From: Leifsonia virtsii
GTDB taxonomy: Bacteria; Actinomycetota; Actinomycetes; Actinomycetales; Microbacteriaceae
DNA: 64,000 bases
Assembly: GCF_030433675.1 (NCBI RefSeq)
Contig: NZ_JAROCB010000002.1
Coordinates: 868,001 to 932,000 of the forward strand
Direction of reading: 5' to 3'
Shown: piece after piece, positions 10,063 through 18,783 of the stretch
Numbering within the stretch: position 1 is the first letter of the stretch
Layout: every line of letters begins with the position of its first letter
Notes under the pieces: model-generated
Told to the model about the DNA's origin: nothing
The model's input: only the letters and a program-made list of their open reading frames with translations
The model's database searches: none
Program-made: the position numbers and the translations under genes

Positions 10063-10119
10063 CCCGTGCTCGCCGCGTCATGTCCTGTGCGTCATGTTCT
10101 ATGCGCACGTGGCGTCTCT

Positions 10120-10401
10120 GTGGATGTGACCCACCACAGCGACTCCTCCCACCCCCTCCTCCTCGACGCCCCGGAGCGTCCCGGCCGTCTGGAGGCCGAC
10201 ACCGCGGCAGCGATCGGCGCGAGTATCGTCGGCGCCCTGTGCGTCGTCGTCTGCGCCGTCGGACTGATCCGGGTCTACCTGGGGCCGTTGGGTGCCGTAC
10301 CCGTCGTGCTCGCCGGCGTCGCGACGGCGATCGTCGCCTGCGCCCTGCTCGCCGGTGGCGTCTGGGCCTGGGTGCAGGATCGCGCCAGGCGCTCCGGCTG
10401 A
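10120..10401 (+). CDS. Small two-helix membrane protein
   Basis: About 93 residues from GTG 10120; GTG 10126 is equally possible, and neither has a Shine-Dalgarno sequence. A short His/Ser/Pro-rich N-terminus precedes two hydrophobic helices (IGASIVGALCVVVCAVGLI and VPVVLAGVATAIVACALLAG) and a basic C-terminus (DRARRSG). No domain is recognised. It starts just after tRNA-Thr and may be read from the same promoter. Confidence 0.6.
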   Translation: MDVTHHSDSSHPLLLDAPERPGRLEADTAAAIGASIVGALCVVVCAVGLIRVYLGPLGAVPVVLAGVATAIVACALLAGGVWAWVQDRARRSG

Positions 10402-10414
10402 GCGGTGGGCCGCC

Positions 10415-10855
10415 TCAGTCGGCCGTCGCGACGGCCGGCGCGAGCAGGAGCCGGTCGAGCGCCTCGCGGGGGCTGGTGGCGTGACGCACGGCCTCATCCC
10501 ACACCCGCTCGTACGCCGCCTGGCTCACCGGCAGGGAGCGGGACCGGTTGCGCCGCCCCCGTGTCTGCGGGGTGGGCAGTCGCAGCAGACGCTCGCGCAG
10601 CAGGAACGGCAGGTTGTCGACCGGCGCGATGCCCCGGCGGCCCTGCCGCAGCGAGACGACCAGCTCGCCGGTGTTCGTCGCGTGCCGCACCTGCGCGATG
10701 GTCATGCCGCTGAACCGGGCGAACTCGCCGATGCTCATCAGTTCGGGGAGTTTGCCGATGTACTCCTCTGCGATCGCCCCGCGCAGGTGCAGCCACGACT
10801 CCCTGGTGCGCTGCTCCCGCTGCGCGTCGTGATGGGTCGTTGTTTCCTCGTTCAT
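10415..10855 (-). CDS. Helix-turn-helix DNA-binding protein (MerR/excisionase-like)
   Basis: 146 residues. The central segment LMSIGEFARFSGMTIAQVRH followed by TGELVVSLRQGRRGIAPVDN is the winged-helix pattern of MerR/excisionase-type proteins: first helix, turn, recognition helix, wing. The C-terminal half is basic (RGRRNRSRSL) and then helical. No second domain for a ligand is visible. The ATG is supported by GGGGGAG upstream. There are no phage genes nearby, so it is more likely a small transcription factor than a true excisionase. Confidence 0.75.
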   Translation of the reverse strand: MNEETTTHHDAQREQRTRESWLHLRGAIAEEYIGKLPELMSIGEFARFSGMTIAQVRHATNTGELVVSLRQGRRGIAPVDNLPFLLRERLLRLPTPQTRGRRNRSRSLPVSQAAYERVWDEAVRHATSPREALDRLLLAPAVATAD

Positions 10856-10963
10856 CTCGCTCCCCCGTCGGTCGGCTCTGCTGGGTGGTTCTACCTCTAG
10901 GGACGAGCCATCGACGCCCGGCATGACGCGGTAGACAGGGGAATCCACCCCGGTTTCTGGCGC

Positions 10964-11329
10964 TCAGGGCTGCGCGGTCTCGCCGGAGCCGCGACGGCGC
11001 TCCAGCTCCTGCTCGAGGCGGCGGATGCGCTCGGCGCGGCCGGCCTCCTCGATCTCGCGCTCCAGGGCGTCGAGCTGGGCCTGCGTCTCCGTCGCCGGTG
11101 CAGCCTGGGTCGCGCTCGCCGGGGGCACCGAGGCGACGGGCGCCGCGGGTGCGGCGCCGCGCCCGCGGCCCAGGGCGAACCAGAGGGCGCTTCCGATCAG
11201 CGGCAGCAGGATCACGACGAGCAGCCAGGCCGGCTTCGGCAGGCGGCGCACGCGGGAGCGGTCGCGGAGGGACACGTCCACGATCGTGTACACGTACACC
11301 GCGAGCAGCAGCACGGACGCGGTGACCAT
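10964..11329 (-). CDS. PLDc_N-type membrane protein with coiled-coil tail
   Basis: 121 residues. Two membrane helices flank a basic loop (VLLLAVYVYTIVDVSL, then RRLPKPAWLLVVILLPLIGS). This layout, with KPAW and LPLIG, matches the phospholipase D nuclease N-terminal (PLDc_N) domain of Gram-positive membrane proteins. A Pro/Ala linker leads into a charged coiled coil (about 86-115, QLDALEREIEEAGRAERIRR). There is no catalytic HKD domain. Function unknown; envelope localisation is likely. Confidence 0.75.
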   Translation of the reverse strand: MVTASVLLLAVYVYTIVDVSLRDRSRVRRLPKPAWLLVVILLPLIGSALWFALGRGRGAAPAAPVASVPPASATQAAPATETQAQLDALEREIEEAGRAERIRRLEQELERRRGSGETAQP

Positions 11330-11348
11330 GCCGCAGAGTCTAGGGCGC

Positions 11349-12878
11349 TCACCCGAAGGCGAGCACCTCGTCGCCCCAGCCGGCCCGCAGGGCGGCGTCG
11401 AGGTCGGAGGCGACGCGGTCCTCGCGGGCCACGACGAGGCTCCTCCTGCTCTCCGTGTCGTAGGGGGGCCAGCCGTCGCCGGGGGTGCCGGAGCGGGCGA
11501 ACGACGCCCAGCGCGTGAGCATCCGGTCCGACACCGCGTCGGCATCGGAGCGGCCGCCCAGCAGGAACGACGGGTCGTGGGGGAGGCCGCCGAACTCGCC
11601 CCAGACGTAGGGCAGGTCGGTGGCGTGCGCCGCGCCGATGCCGCTCAGTCGGAGCAGCGGGGGTGCGAAGTCGAAGCGGTACAGGTAGGTCGGCGCGATC
11701 GCGGCGTGCCCGGCGGCGACCCAGAGCGCCGGCATCCGGAACGCGATGTCCGTCGCCACGCGGACGCCGAGCGAGAGCCGCGTCCGTGGGTACGCGGCGA
11801 GCACCCGGCTGGGCGGCGGGAGGCGCAGCCCGCGCTCGCGCTCCTCCTGCATCGCGGCGAACATCCGCTGCAGCGCGGGCCGCCGGATCGGGAGCAGAGG
11901 CGACCGCATCAGGCGGAACAGGGTCGCCTCGTCGCGATTGGTCCCGACGACGAGGGGAACGGGGAGGCCGCGGCCGTCGCTGAGGACGCGCAGCGGCGCC
12001 TCCGGCAGCAGGTCGTCGCCCACCGTCGGCGCGAACGCCAGCCTGCCGGGGTGCTCGCGCGGGATCTCGGTGTACACCGCCGCGCCCGCGGCCACGATCG
12101 ACTCCACCGGCGCCTGCCGCGGGTCGCCACCGCCCGGCAGTGCGCCGAGGTGCTCGGTGAACCGCCGGGCGACCGTCGCGGAGCGCTCCGGGCCGTACAT
12201 CGAGCCGGCCGGGGGACTCTGCGCGATCGCGCGCTGGAACAGCCCGGCGGCCGCAGGGCTCGCGAGGAGAGCCGTGACGAGTCCGGCGCCCGCGCTCTGG
12301 CCGAACACGGTCACCGCGTGCGGGTCGCCGCCGAACGCCCGGATGTTGTCGCGCACCCAGCGCAGCGCGAGCAGTACATCCCGCAGCGCCACGTTGGTCT
12401 CCGCGTCGTCGACGCCCGCGGCGCGCAGATCGAGGAAGCCGAGGGCGCCGAGCCGGTAGCCGACCGTCACGACGACGACGTCGCCCCGCACCACGAGCGC
12501 GTCTCCGCGGTAGACCAGTTGGCTGGTCGCCCCGACCGCGTAGGCGCCGCCGTGCAGCCAGACCATCACCGGGCGCAACCCGCCGACGGGTGGGGGAGCG
12601 GAGGGGCGGACGACGTTGAGGAACAGGCAGTCCTCATCCATCCGGGCCTCGTCGCCGCCGGCGAGCGGGACGGACGGGTTCGGACGCTGCGGAGCCGCCG
12701 GCGCGAAGTCGCCGGCGTCGGCGGTGCCCGTCCAGGGCGCGGCAGGCACGGGCGCGCGCCACCGCAACCGGCCGGTCGGCGGCTCGGCGTAGCGGATGCC
12801 GCGCCAGGCGGCGACACGGCCGTCGTCGCGGCCGCGGACCGCGCCCGCGGCCGTGACGACGACCGGCCGCTCGCTCAC
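11349..12878 (-). CDS. Type B carboxylesterase family protein
   Basis: 509 residues, alpha/beta hydrolase. Family marks are EDCLFLNVVRP, the oxyanion-hole HGGAY, the nucleophile elbow FGQSAGAG (Ser about residue 190), NRDEATLF (acid) and AAHATDLPYVWG (His). It hydrolyses carboxylic esters; the substrate is unknown. There is no signal peptide, so it is probably cytosolic. The GTG start overlaps the upstream yciI-like stop by GTGA, so the pair is co-translated. Confidence 0.88.
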   Translation of the reverse strand: MSERPVVVTAAGAVRGRDDGRVAAWRGIRYAEPPTGRLRWRAPVPAAPWTGTADAGDFAPAAPQRPNPSVPLAGGDEARMDEDCLFLNVVRPSAPPPVGGLRPVMVWLHGGAYAVGATSQLVYRGDALVVRGDVVVVTVGYRLGALGFLDLRAAGVDDAETNVALRDVLLALRWVRDNIRAFGGDPHAVTVFGQSAGAGLVTALLASPAAAGLFQRAIAQSPPAGSMYGPERSATVARRFTEHLGALPGGGDPRQAPVESIVAAGAAVYTEIPREHPGRLAFAPTVGDDLLPEAPLRVLSDGRGLPVPLVVGTNRDEATLFRLMRSPLLPIRRPALQRMFAAMQEERERGLRLPPPSRVLAAYPRTRLSLGVRVATDIAFRMPALWVAAGHAAIAPTYLYRFDFAPPLLRLSGIGAAHATDLPYVWGEFGGLPHDPSFLLGGRSDADAVSDRMLTRWASFARSGTPGDGWPPYDTESRRSLVVAREDRVASDLDAALRAGWGDEVLAFG

Positions 12879-13219
12879 GCCTGCTCGGTCTCCTCCCACT
12901 GCATGAACGGCCGCAGCTCCAGCTGGCCGTTGCGCGCCATCGGGTGCCGGGAGGCGATCTCGATCGCCTCGTCGAGGTCGTCCACCTCCAGGATGTCGAA
13001 GCCGCAGATCCACTCCTTCGTCTCGGCGAACGGCCCGTCGGTGACGTAGACCTTTCCGTCGCGGACGCGCACCACGCGCGCCTCGCTCGGCGGCTGCAGC
13101 ACCTCGCCGATGACGCGCTTGCCCGAGGCGTCCAGCTCGTCGACCCACAGGTCGACGTCGGACTCGTCGGACTCGGCGTCCCGCTCGGTGGCGGTGACGA
13201 CGAACATCATGTACTTCAT
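12875..13219 (-). CDS. YciI family protein
   Basis: 114 residues. It begins MKYMMFVVTATERDAES, and contains the family signature VYVTDGPFAETKEWICGF and IEIASRHPMA. YCII-related proteins have a ferredoxin-like fold with a possible His/Asp active site. In actinobacteria they often accompany ECF sigma factors, but here the partner is an esterase (4-bp GTGA overlap). It is divergent from the siderophore reductase gene; the 185-bp gap holds the iron box. Confidence 0.85.
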   Translation of the reverse strand: MKYMMFVVTATERDAESDESDVDLWVDELDASGKRVIGEVLQPPSEARVVRVRDGKVYVTDGPFAETKEWICGFDILEVDDLDEAIEIASRHPMARNGQLELRPFMQWEETEQA

Positions 13220-13358
13220 CGTTCTGTCCTCTCGATCGTGAACGTGTCATCCGGACGTCGAACGGATCAGCCCCCGTTCGACATTCTGGCCCGAGGAGGA
13301 TCGATGGCCCAGCGTCCGAGTCGAGGCTCCGCTCCTCGACAGGTCCGCCGTGAGCGAG

Positions 13359-13377
13359 TTAGTGTAGCCTTACCTTA
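13359..13377 (+). promoter_or_regulatory. IdeR/DtxR iron box upstream of the siderophore-interacting protein
   Basis: TTAGTGTAGCCTTACCTTA matches the actinobacterial iron-box consensus TTAGGTTAGSCTWACCTAA at 15 of 19 positions, with the central TAGCCT..ACCT conserved. It ends 27 bp before the gene start, where bound repressor would block transcription when iron is plentiful. Confidence 0.8.
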
Positions 13378-13404
13378 CTTATTCACCCCGTCCGAAAGGC
13401 CGCC

Positions 13405-14352
13405 GTGACCATCCTCGCCCCCGCCCTCACCGACCGCCCACGGCCCGCCTACCGGCCGTATCGCGCGGTCGTGGCCGAGGTCAGGAGGCTGAGCCCGCTC
13501 TTCACGCGCGTCACCTTCCACTGCGACGACTTCGAGCACTTCGGCACGGAGTGCCTGGACCAGCGCATCAAGCTCGTCTTCCCACTCCCGGACGGCAGCT
13601 TCTCCGACCTCGGCGTCGACGACGAGGAGGCCCACTTCGCCGGCGACTGGTACACGCGCTGGCGCGAGCTGCCCGAGCACAGGCGCAACCCCTTCCGCAC
13701 GTACACCGTGCGGGCGATCGACCCGGTCGGCTGCCGCCTCGACATCGACTTCGTCGTCCACGCCGACGGCGGCCCCGCGGCGCGCTGGCTGCTCGCGGCC
13801 GAAGCCGGCGACGAGCTCGTGGTGATCGGTCCGGACGCCCGCAGCGAGCACCGCGGCGTCGGCATCGACTGGCGTCCGGGCGACGCGCGGGAGCTCCTCC
13901 TCGCGGGCGACGAGACGGCCGCGCCGGCCATCGCGTCCATCCTGGAGTCGCTCCCCACGGACCGCCGGGCGCACGCCTTCATCGAGGTGCGGCATCCGGA
14001 GGACGTGATCGAGCTCGCGGCGCCCGCTCACGCGACGGTCACCTGGCTGCACCGAGGGGATGCGGCGACCGGCGCGGCCCTCGACCCGGCCGTGCGCCGC
14101 TGGCTGGCCGCGAACGAGCGCATCGTCGCCGCAGCGGCCGCGCCCGGCGCGCAGCGGCTCGACGATGTGGACATCGACCGCGACGTCCTCTGGGAGACGC
14201 CGGAGACCGCCGGCACCGGCCTCTACGCGTGGATCGCGGGGGAGTCGGCGGCGGTGAAGACGCTGCGCCGGATGCTCGTGCGCGAGCACGGGATCGACCG
14301 CTCGCGCGTCGCCTTCATGGGCTACTGGCGCCGCGGCCGATCCGAGAACTGA
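13405..14352 (+). CDS. Siderophore-interacting protein (FAD-dependent ferric-siderophore reductase)
   Basis: 315 residues, GTG start preceded by GAAAGG. The N-terminal FAD-binding barrel contains RTYTVRAIDPVGCRLDIDFV, the RxYTxR motif that binds the FAD phosphate. The SIP C-terminal domain follows, with ELLLAGDETAAPAIASILES (NAD(P)H-binding core) and a C-terminal ALRRMLV..HGIDRSRVAFMGYWRRG-type ending. The enzyme releases iron from imported ferric siderophores in the cytosol. The upstream iron box predicts induction during iron starvation. No transporter is adjacent. Confidence 0.93.
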   Translation: MTILAPALTDRPRPAYRPYRAVVAEVRRLSPLFTRVTFHCDDFEHFGTECLDQRIKLVFPLPDGSFSDLGVDDEEAHFAGDWYTRWRELPEHRRNPFRTYTVRAIDPVGCRLDIDFVVHADGGPAARWLLAAEAGDELVVIGPDARSEHRGVGIDWRPGDARELLLAGDETAAPAIASILESLPTDRRAHAFIEVRHPEDVIELAAPAHATVTWLHRGDAATGAALDPAVRRWLAANERIVAAAAAPGAQRLDDVDIDRDVLWETPETAGTGLYAWIAGESAAVKTLRRMLVREHGIDRSRVAFMGYWRRGRSEN

Positions 14353-14371
14353 ACCGGCTGCTCGGCCTGGC

Positions 14372-15112
14372 CTACTTGTCCTCGCGCTCGACGCCGCGGA
14401 ACACGTCCGGGTAGTCGTCGAGCCAGGACCAGTGGCTGACCGGCCAGCTGATCACGAACGCCTTGCCGACCACGTCGGAGAGAGGCACGAACCCCTTGCC
14501 CGGGTCGTCCATGTGGTAGCGGGAGTCGGCCGAGTTGTAGCGGTTGTCGCCCATCACCCAGACCTTGCCGGCCGGGACGGTGACGTCGAACGACTTCTCG
14601 GAGACGGCCTCCACGCCGGCGGGCAGCAGCACGTACGGCTCCTTCAGCGGGACGCCGTTGACGCTCATCTGACCGAGCGCGTTGCAGCAGCTGATGTGGT
14701 CGCCGGGAAGGCCGATGAGCCGCTTCACCAGGTGCTGGTCGGAGTCCGAGGCGCCGAGGCCGACGAAGTCGAGCACCGCGCCGACGCCCTGCTGCACGGC
14801 GTTGCCCGTCGGCGGGGGCGCGGGGGGCAGCCAGCCGCCCGGATCCTTGAACACGACGACATCGCCGCGCTGCAGTCCGAACACCTTCGGCTGGAGCTCG
14901 TTCACGATGATCCGGTCGTTGATCTGGAGCGTGTTCTCCATCGACCCCGAAGGGATGTAGAACGAGCGCGCCACGAACGTCTTGATCAGGAACGACACCA
15001 GGACGGCGACGACAAAGATGACCACCACATCCCGCAGCAGGGTCTTCCAGCTGGAGGCGCGCCGGGCGGATCGTCGCGGGCGCGTGGTGGCAGTGCTGTC
15101 GGTCACAGTCAA
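14372..15112 (-). CDS. lepB: Type I signal peptidase
   Basis: 246 residues. One N-terminal membrane helix (about 28-46) is followed by the catalytic serine in FYIPSGSMENTL (Ser57) and the general-base lysine in HLVKRLIGLPGDHI (Lys130). Box E is VMGDNRYNSADSR. It cleaves signal peptides of Sec and Tat substrates on the outer face of the membrane. It is divergent from the M23 peptidase gene and convergent with the siderophore reductase gene. Confidence 0.95.
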   Translation of the reverse strand: MTVTDSTATTRPRRSARRASSWKTLLRDVVVIFVVAVLVSFLIKTFVARSFYIPSGSMENTLQINDRIIVNELQPKVFGLQRGDVVVFKDPGGWLPPAPPPTGNAVQQGVGAVLDFVGLGASDSDQHLVKRLIGLPGDHISCCNALGQMSVNGVPLKEPYVLLPAGVEAVSEKSFDVTVPAGKVWVMGDNRYNSADSRYHMDDPGKGFVPLSDVVGKAFVISWPVSHWSWLDDYPDVFRGVEREDK

Positions 15113-15235
15113 TCACCGTAACGTGCCGAGGCTGTGAGCCGCATCCAACCTCGTTCGGGTGTCTTGTTGTCCGCCCGGCCTGGTGAGAACATCTCACTAC
15201 GGGTTCGCGGCAGGTTCCGCGGGCGCGGCAGCATC

Positions 15236-16645
15236 ATGGGGACCAGGCTCAGGCGACACCGGCTTGCGACGCGATCCGCGGGACCGCGCCGGATGGGTCC
15301 TGCGTGGGCCGCGCTGCTCCTGGTCGCGGGGACGCTGTTGGCGGCGCCGCAGGCCGCGACCGCCGACGAGTGCCCGGCGGTGTGTGCGACGCCCGCGCCG
15401 ACGGAGGGGACGGCGACGCCCACGCCCGAGCCGACGCCGTCCGAGGATCCGACGCCGACGCCGGATCCGACCCCGACCCCGACCCCGACACCGACGCCGG
15501 ATCCGACGCCCACTCCGACTCCCACGCCGACACCGACTCCAACGCCGACTCCGACCGGGACCTCGACTCCCGCCCCCTCTCCATCGCAGCCCGCGCCCGA
15601 CCCCGCGGCCGCGTCGCCGAGCGACCAGATCACCCTCTCGGCGCCCGAGCTGCCGGTGTTCCAGACCCTCGACCCGGCCGAGCTGGAGCAGACGGTGCAG
15701 CTGGCGAGCGAGCTCGCGGCGGCGCAGCAGCAGCTCGCCGACGCCACCACCGCCTCCGAGGACGCCCAGCGCGAGCACGACAGGGCCCAGGCCTCGGCGG
15801 ACGCGCTGACCAAGCAGGCGGAGGCCGCGCAGAAGCGGTCGGCCGAGGCGGCGGCGTTCGTCACCGCCCTGATCCGCACCTCCGGCACCCGGCTGCTCAC
15901 CCAGGACCCGATCACCGCGGCGCTGCAGGGCCCGGGCGACCTGCTGACCAAGCTCGGGGCGGCCGACCGGCTGTCGGCGCTGTCGCGCGACCGCGACGCG
16001 GCGATCCGGGAGGCCGCGCAAGCGAAGAAGACCGCGGAGACGCTCGCCGGGCAGGCGCAGGCCGCCGTGGACGCGGCCTCGGCCGTCGACGTCGAGAGCA
16101 GTCTCCAGGCCGTCACCGCCGCCCAGTCCCGGGTGGACGCGGCGTCGGCGGCGCTCGCCGCGGCGCCCTCGGTGATGCAGGCGGGATCGGGGTGGCAGGT
16201 GCTCACCTCGAACCCGGCACTGGTCGCCGACGGCTGGGCGCTCCCGGTGCACGGACCGCTGACCGACGTGTTCGGGCCGCGACCGTCCCGTCCGCTCGGC
16301 ACCGACCCGTTCCATCCCGGCGACGACATCGGCGCAGCCTGCGGCACGACCATCTACGCCGCCGCGGCGGGCACCGTCGTCCGCGCCGGGCCGTTCAGCG
16401 GGTACGGCAACTTCATCCTGATCGACCACGGCGGCGGGGTCGAGACCGCGTACGGCCACATCCGCGACGGCGGCATCGGCGTCACGGTGGGCCAGCAGGT
16501 CGCGGCGGGCCAGCCCATCGCGCAGGTCGGGTCCACCGGTCTCTCGACGGGCTGCCACCTCCACTTCGAGGTGCGCGTCAACGGACTGCAGATCGACCCG
16601 CAGCCGTTCCTCGCGGCGCGCGGGGTCGTCGTCGGCACCCGCTGA
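15236..16645 (+). CDS. Secreted M23-family peptidoglycan peptidase with coiled coil
   Basis: 469 residues. A signal peptide (about 1-43, ending AAPQAATADE) is followed by a long Thr-Pro repeat (about 65-125), an Ala/Gln-rich coiled coil (about 155-310) resembling EnvC/RipA-type regulators, and a C-terminal LytM/M23 domain. That domain keeps the zinc ligands HPGDDIG (His361, Asp365) and CHLHFEV. It should cut peptide cross-links of the wall outside the cell, probably in growth or division. The Thr-Pro segment is encoded by in-frame 6-bp tandem repeats that could vary in length. Confidence 0.88.
   Translation: MGTRLRRHRLATRSAGPRRMGPAWAALLLVAGTLLAAPQAATADECPAVCATPAPTEGTATPTPEPTPSEDPTPTPDPTPTPTPTPTPDPTPTPTPTPTPTPTPTPTGTSTPAPSPSQPAPDPAAASPSDQITLSAPELPVFQTLDPAELEQTVQLASELAAAQQQLADATTASEDAQREHDRAQASADALTKQAEAAQKRSAEAAAFVTALIRTSGTRLLTQDPITAALQGPGDLLTKLGAADRLSALSRDRDAAIREAAQAKKTAETLAGQAQAAVDAASAVDVESSLQAVTAAQSRVDAASAALAAAPSVMQAGSGWQVLTSNPALVADGWALPVHGPLTDVFGPRPSRPLGTDPFHPGDDIGAACGTTIYAAAAGTVVRAGPFSGYGNFILIDHGGGVETAYGHIRDGGIGVTVGQQVAAGQPIAQVGSTGLSTGCHLHFEVRVNGLQIDPQPFLAARGVVVGTR
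15452..15556 (+). repeat. 6-bp tandem repeat coding Thr-Pro in the M23 peptidase
   Basis: Degenerate units of the form (CCSACN)n encode a run of PT/PD dipeptides. Slippage by whole 6-bp units would keep frame, so only the length of the wall-spanning linker would change. Confidence 0.6.
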
Positions 16646-16692
16646 ACCTCCGCATTGCCCGCGACCCCGGCGCGCAAACGCGGGAGCGGGCG

Positions 16693-16698
16693 TACGGT
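16693..16698 (+). promoter_or_regulatory. Putative leaderless -10 element of the maltokinase-like gene
   Basis: TACGGT lies exactly 6 nt before the ATG at 16705, without a Shine-Dalgarno sequence. Confidence 0.5.
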
Positions 16699-16704
16699 TC
16701 AGGC

Positions 16705-18042
16705 ATGACGGAACTCACCGAGCTGGTCGGCACGTGGATGCGGCGACAGCGCTGGTACTCGACGAAGAACGTCGAGCCCCGCCTGCGCCTGCTCGCCTCG
16801 TTCGAGGCCGAACCGGCGGACGCCGACGTCCGCATCGTCACCCACTTCTTCTGCGACGACGCACCGCGCACCCCGCGCGTGTACCAGGTCCCGGTCGTCG
16901 CGCGTCCGGCCCGCGACGGCGACGAGGCGGCGCTGATCGGGGAGGCCGGAGGGAGATTCCTCTACGACGGGCCGACCGAGGAGGCCTATGTCGCCTCCCT
17001 CGTCCGTCTGATGACCGGCGCGCAGCGCGCAGACGGCAGGGACGCTCATGCGCAGGGGCACACGCTCTCCCGGCCGATCGCCGTGCGGTCGTCGCGCAGA
17101 CTGACGGGGGAGCAGTCCAACACCTCCATCGTGGGCGAGCTGGAGGACGGCCGGCGCGCACTCATCAAGGTGTTCCGTGTCGTGCAGAACGGCGAGAACC
17201 CCGACGTCTCCACCCTCGCGGCCCTCACCTCCGGAGGCTCGCGCCGCACGCCCTCACTGCTCGGCTGGCTGACCGGCCGCTGGCCGACGCCCGACGGCGG
17301 CTCGGCGGCGGGCGAGCTCGCCCTGATGCAGGACTTCGTGCCCGGTGCGGAGGACGGCTGGGAGCTGGCCGTCAGCGCCGCCGAACAGGGCGAGGACTTC
17401 ACCGAGCGCGCCTTCGACCTCGGTGCGGGCACCGCGGAGCTGCACCGCCTGATGGCCCGCGTGCTCCCGACCACGCCGGCGACGGCGGAGGACGTGGCCC
17501 TCGCCCTCGACGGCATGTTCCGCCGGCTGACCGTCACCACGACCGAGGTTCCGGAGGTGGAGCAGCTGCGCGCCGGCATTGCCGCGGTGTACGAGGAGGC
17601 GGCGGCCGCGCCGCTGCCCGTGCTGCAACGCATCCACGGCGACCTGCACCTCGGCCAGGTGCTCTACGCTCCCGAGCGCGGCTGGCAGTTCATCGACTTC
17701 GAGGGGGAGCCGCTGCGCCCGCTCGCCGAGCGCTCCCTGCCGGACGCGACGATGCGGGATGTGGCGGGCATGCTGCGCTCGTTCGATTATGTCGCGGGGT
17801 CGCTGGCCCGGCGCGAGACGCCCATCGACGCGACCGGCTGGGCCGCGGACGCCAGGAAGGCGTACCTCGACGGCTACGCCTCGGTCGCGGGTTCCGAGGT
17901 GGACGACTTCCACCTGTTGCTCGACGCGTTCGAGCTCGACAAGGCGGTGTACGAGATCGCGTACGAGGCGCGCCACCGTCCCGCGTGGATCCCGATCCCG
18001 CTCTCGGCGGTGCAGCGGCTGCTCGCGACGCGCGTGCGCTGA
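16705..18042 (+). CDS. Maltokinase-like phosphotransferase (Mak/Pep2 type)
   Basis: 445 residues, close to mycobacterial maltokinase (about 455). The N-terminal cap has the family opening LVGTWMRRQRWYSTKNVEPR. The kinase core shows SRRLTGEQSNTS, a nucleotide-site Lys (ALIKVFRVV), the catalytic loop RIHGDLHLGQVLY (about 309-321) and FIDFEGEP (about 329-336). Mak phosphorylates maltose to maltose-1-phosphate for alpha-glucan synthesis by GlgE. No treS or glgE gene is adjacent, so the exact substrate is uncertain; some homologues act on glucosamine or other sugars. Confidence 0.82.
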   Translation: MTELTELVGTWMRRQRWYSTKNVEPRLRLLASFEAEPADADVRIVTHFFCDDAPRTPRVYQVPVVARPARDGDEAALIGEAGGRFLYDGPTEEAYVASLVRLMTGAQRADGRDAHAQGHTLSRPIAVRSSRRLTGEQSNTSIVGELEDGRRALIKVFRVVQNGENPDVSTLAALTSGGSRRTPSLLGWLTGRWPTPDGGSAAGELALMQDFVPGAEDGWELAVSAAEQGEDFTERAFDLGAGTAELHRLMARVLPTTPATAEDVALALDGMFRRLTVTTTEVPEVEQLRAGIAAVYEEAAAAPLPVLQRIHGDLHLGQVLYAPERGWQFIDFEGEPLRPLAERSLPDATMRDVAGMLRSFDYVAGSLARRETPIDATGWAADARKAYLDGYASVAGSEVDDFHLLLDAFELDKAVYEIAYEARHRPAWIPIPLSAVQRLLATRVR

Positions 18043-18111
18043 CCCTGTCGGAGGCCTGGCGGCGACGTCCGGCCGCGTCATAGTCCTGCGAGGCCCACCG
18101 TCTAAGAGGGT

Positions 18112-18783
18112 GTGACTCGTCTCCTCCCTCGAGCCCGCGGTGTCCTCGCGCGGGCGGCCGTATGCGCGGCAGCCGTCGTGCTCGCACTGCTCGCCGCCGT
18201 CGCGCCCGTGTCGGCGGCGGCCGCGGCACCGGCGCCGGTGTGCAGTTCGTCTGCCGACGTCTCCTCCTGCGACGCCGACGGCGACACCGTGCCGGACACG
18301 GTCGAGCGGGTCGTCTGCGGTTCGGCGACCTGTGCGACGGGCCGTGAGGACCGCGACCGGGACGGAATCCCGGACTGGGTGGAGGTCGTCGCCTGCGGCT
18401 CCGTGACGTGCGCGTCCCCGACTCGCGACTCCGTCGGAGACGCGATCCCGGACTACGCCCGGCAGATCGTGTGCGGTTCGGCCACATGTTGGACCGGCAA
18501 CGCCGACGCCAACGAGAACGGCGTGCCGAAGTGGGCCTCCGTCGTCATCTGCGGCACCGTGTCGTGCGCCACCGGGCACGAGGACTACGACGCCGACGGC
18601 GTCTCGGACGCGATCCAGCTGGCGGCGTGCGTCCTGGGTCGTGGCGATCTGGCCAAGACCGGCGCGAGCATCGCGATCGGCGTGATCGCCGCCGTCGCGG
18701 GGGCCCTCATCGTCACCGGCATGGCGCTCGCGCGCAAGCGGCGCCTGTTCTCCGCCGCCCTCGACGCCGGCGCCGCCGCCTGA
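18112..18783 (+). CDS. Cell-wall-anchored protein with Cys/Asp repeats and LAKTG sortase signal
   Basis: 223 residues, GTG start. A signal peptide (about 1-38) is followed by four and a half repeats of about 26 residues (53-173). Each has a calcium-binding-like DxDxDGxPDxVE stretch, as in thrombospondin type 3 repeats, and a CGSxTCxTG block with two cysteines. The C-terminus is a sorting signal: LAKTG (180-184), a hydrophobic helix, and RKRR. LAxTG is the motif used by class E sortases in high-GC Gram-positives. Its stop overlaps the start of the Rhs gene (TGATG), so both are made together. Role inferred: surface partner of the Rhs protein. Confidence 0.8.
   Translation: MTRLLPRARGVLARAAVCAAAVVLALLAAVAPVSAAAAAPAPVCSSSADVSSCDADGDTVPDTVERVVCGSATCATGREDRDRDGIPDWVEVVACGSVTCASPTRDSVGDAIPDYARQIVCGSATCWTGNADANENGVPKWASVVICGTVSCATGHEDYDADGVSDAIQLAACVLGRGDLAKTGASIAIGVIAAVAGALIVTGMALARKRRLFSAALDAGAAA

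Noticed and set aside
9978-10484. Open frame running through tRNA-Thr
   Set aside because: It overlaps a complete tRNA cloverleaf and the following membrane-protein gene in another frame.
10415-10855. Excisionase marking a prophage or integrative element
   Set aside because: The HTH resembles excisionases, but there is no integrase, attachment-site duplication of the nearby tRNA-Thr 3' end or phage gene in the surroundings.
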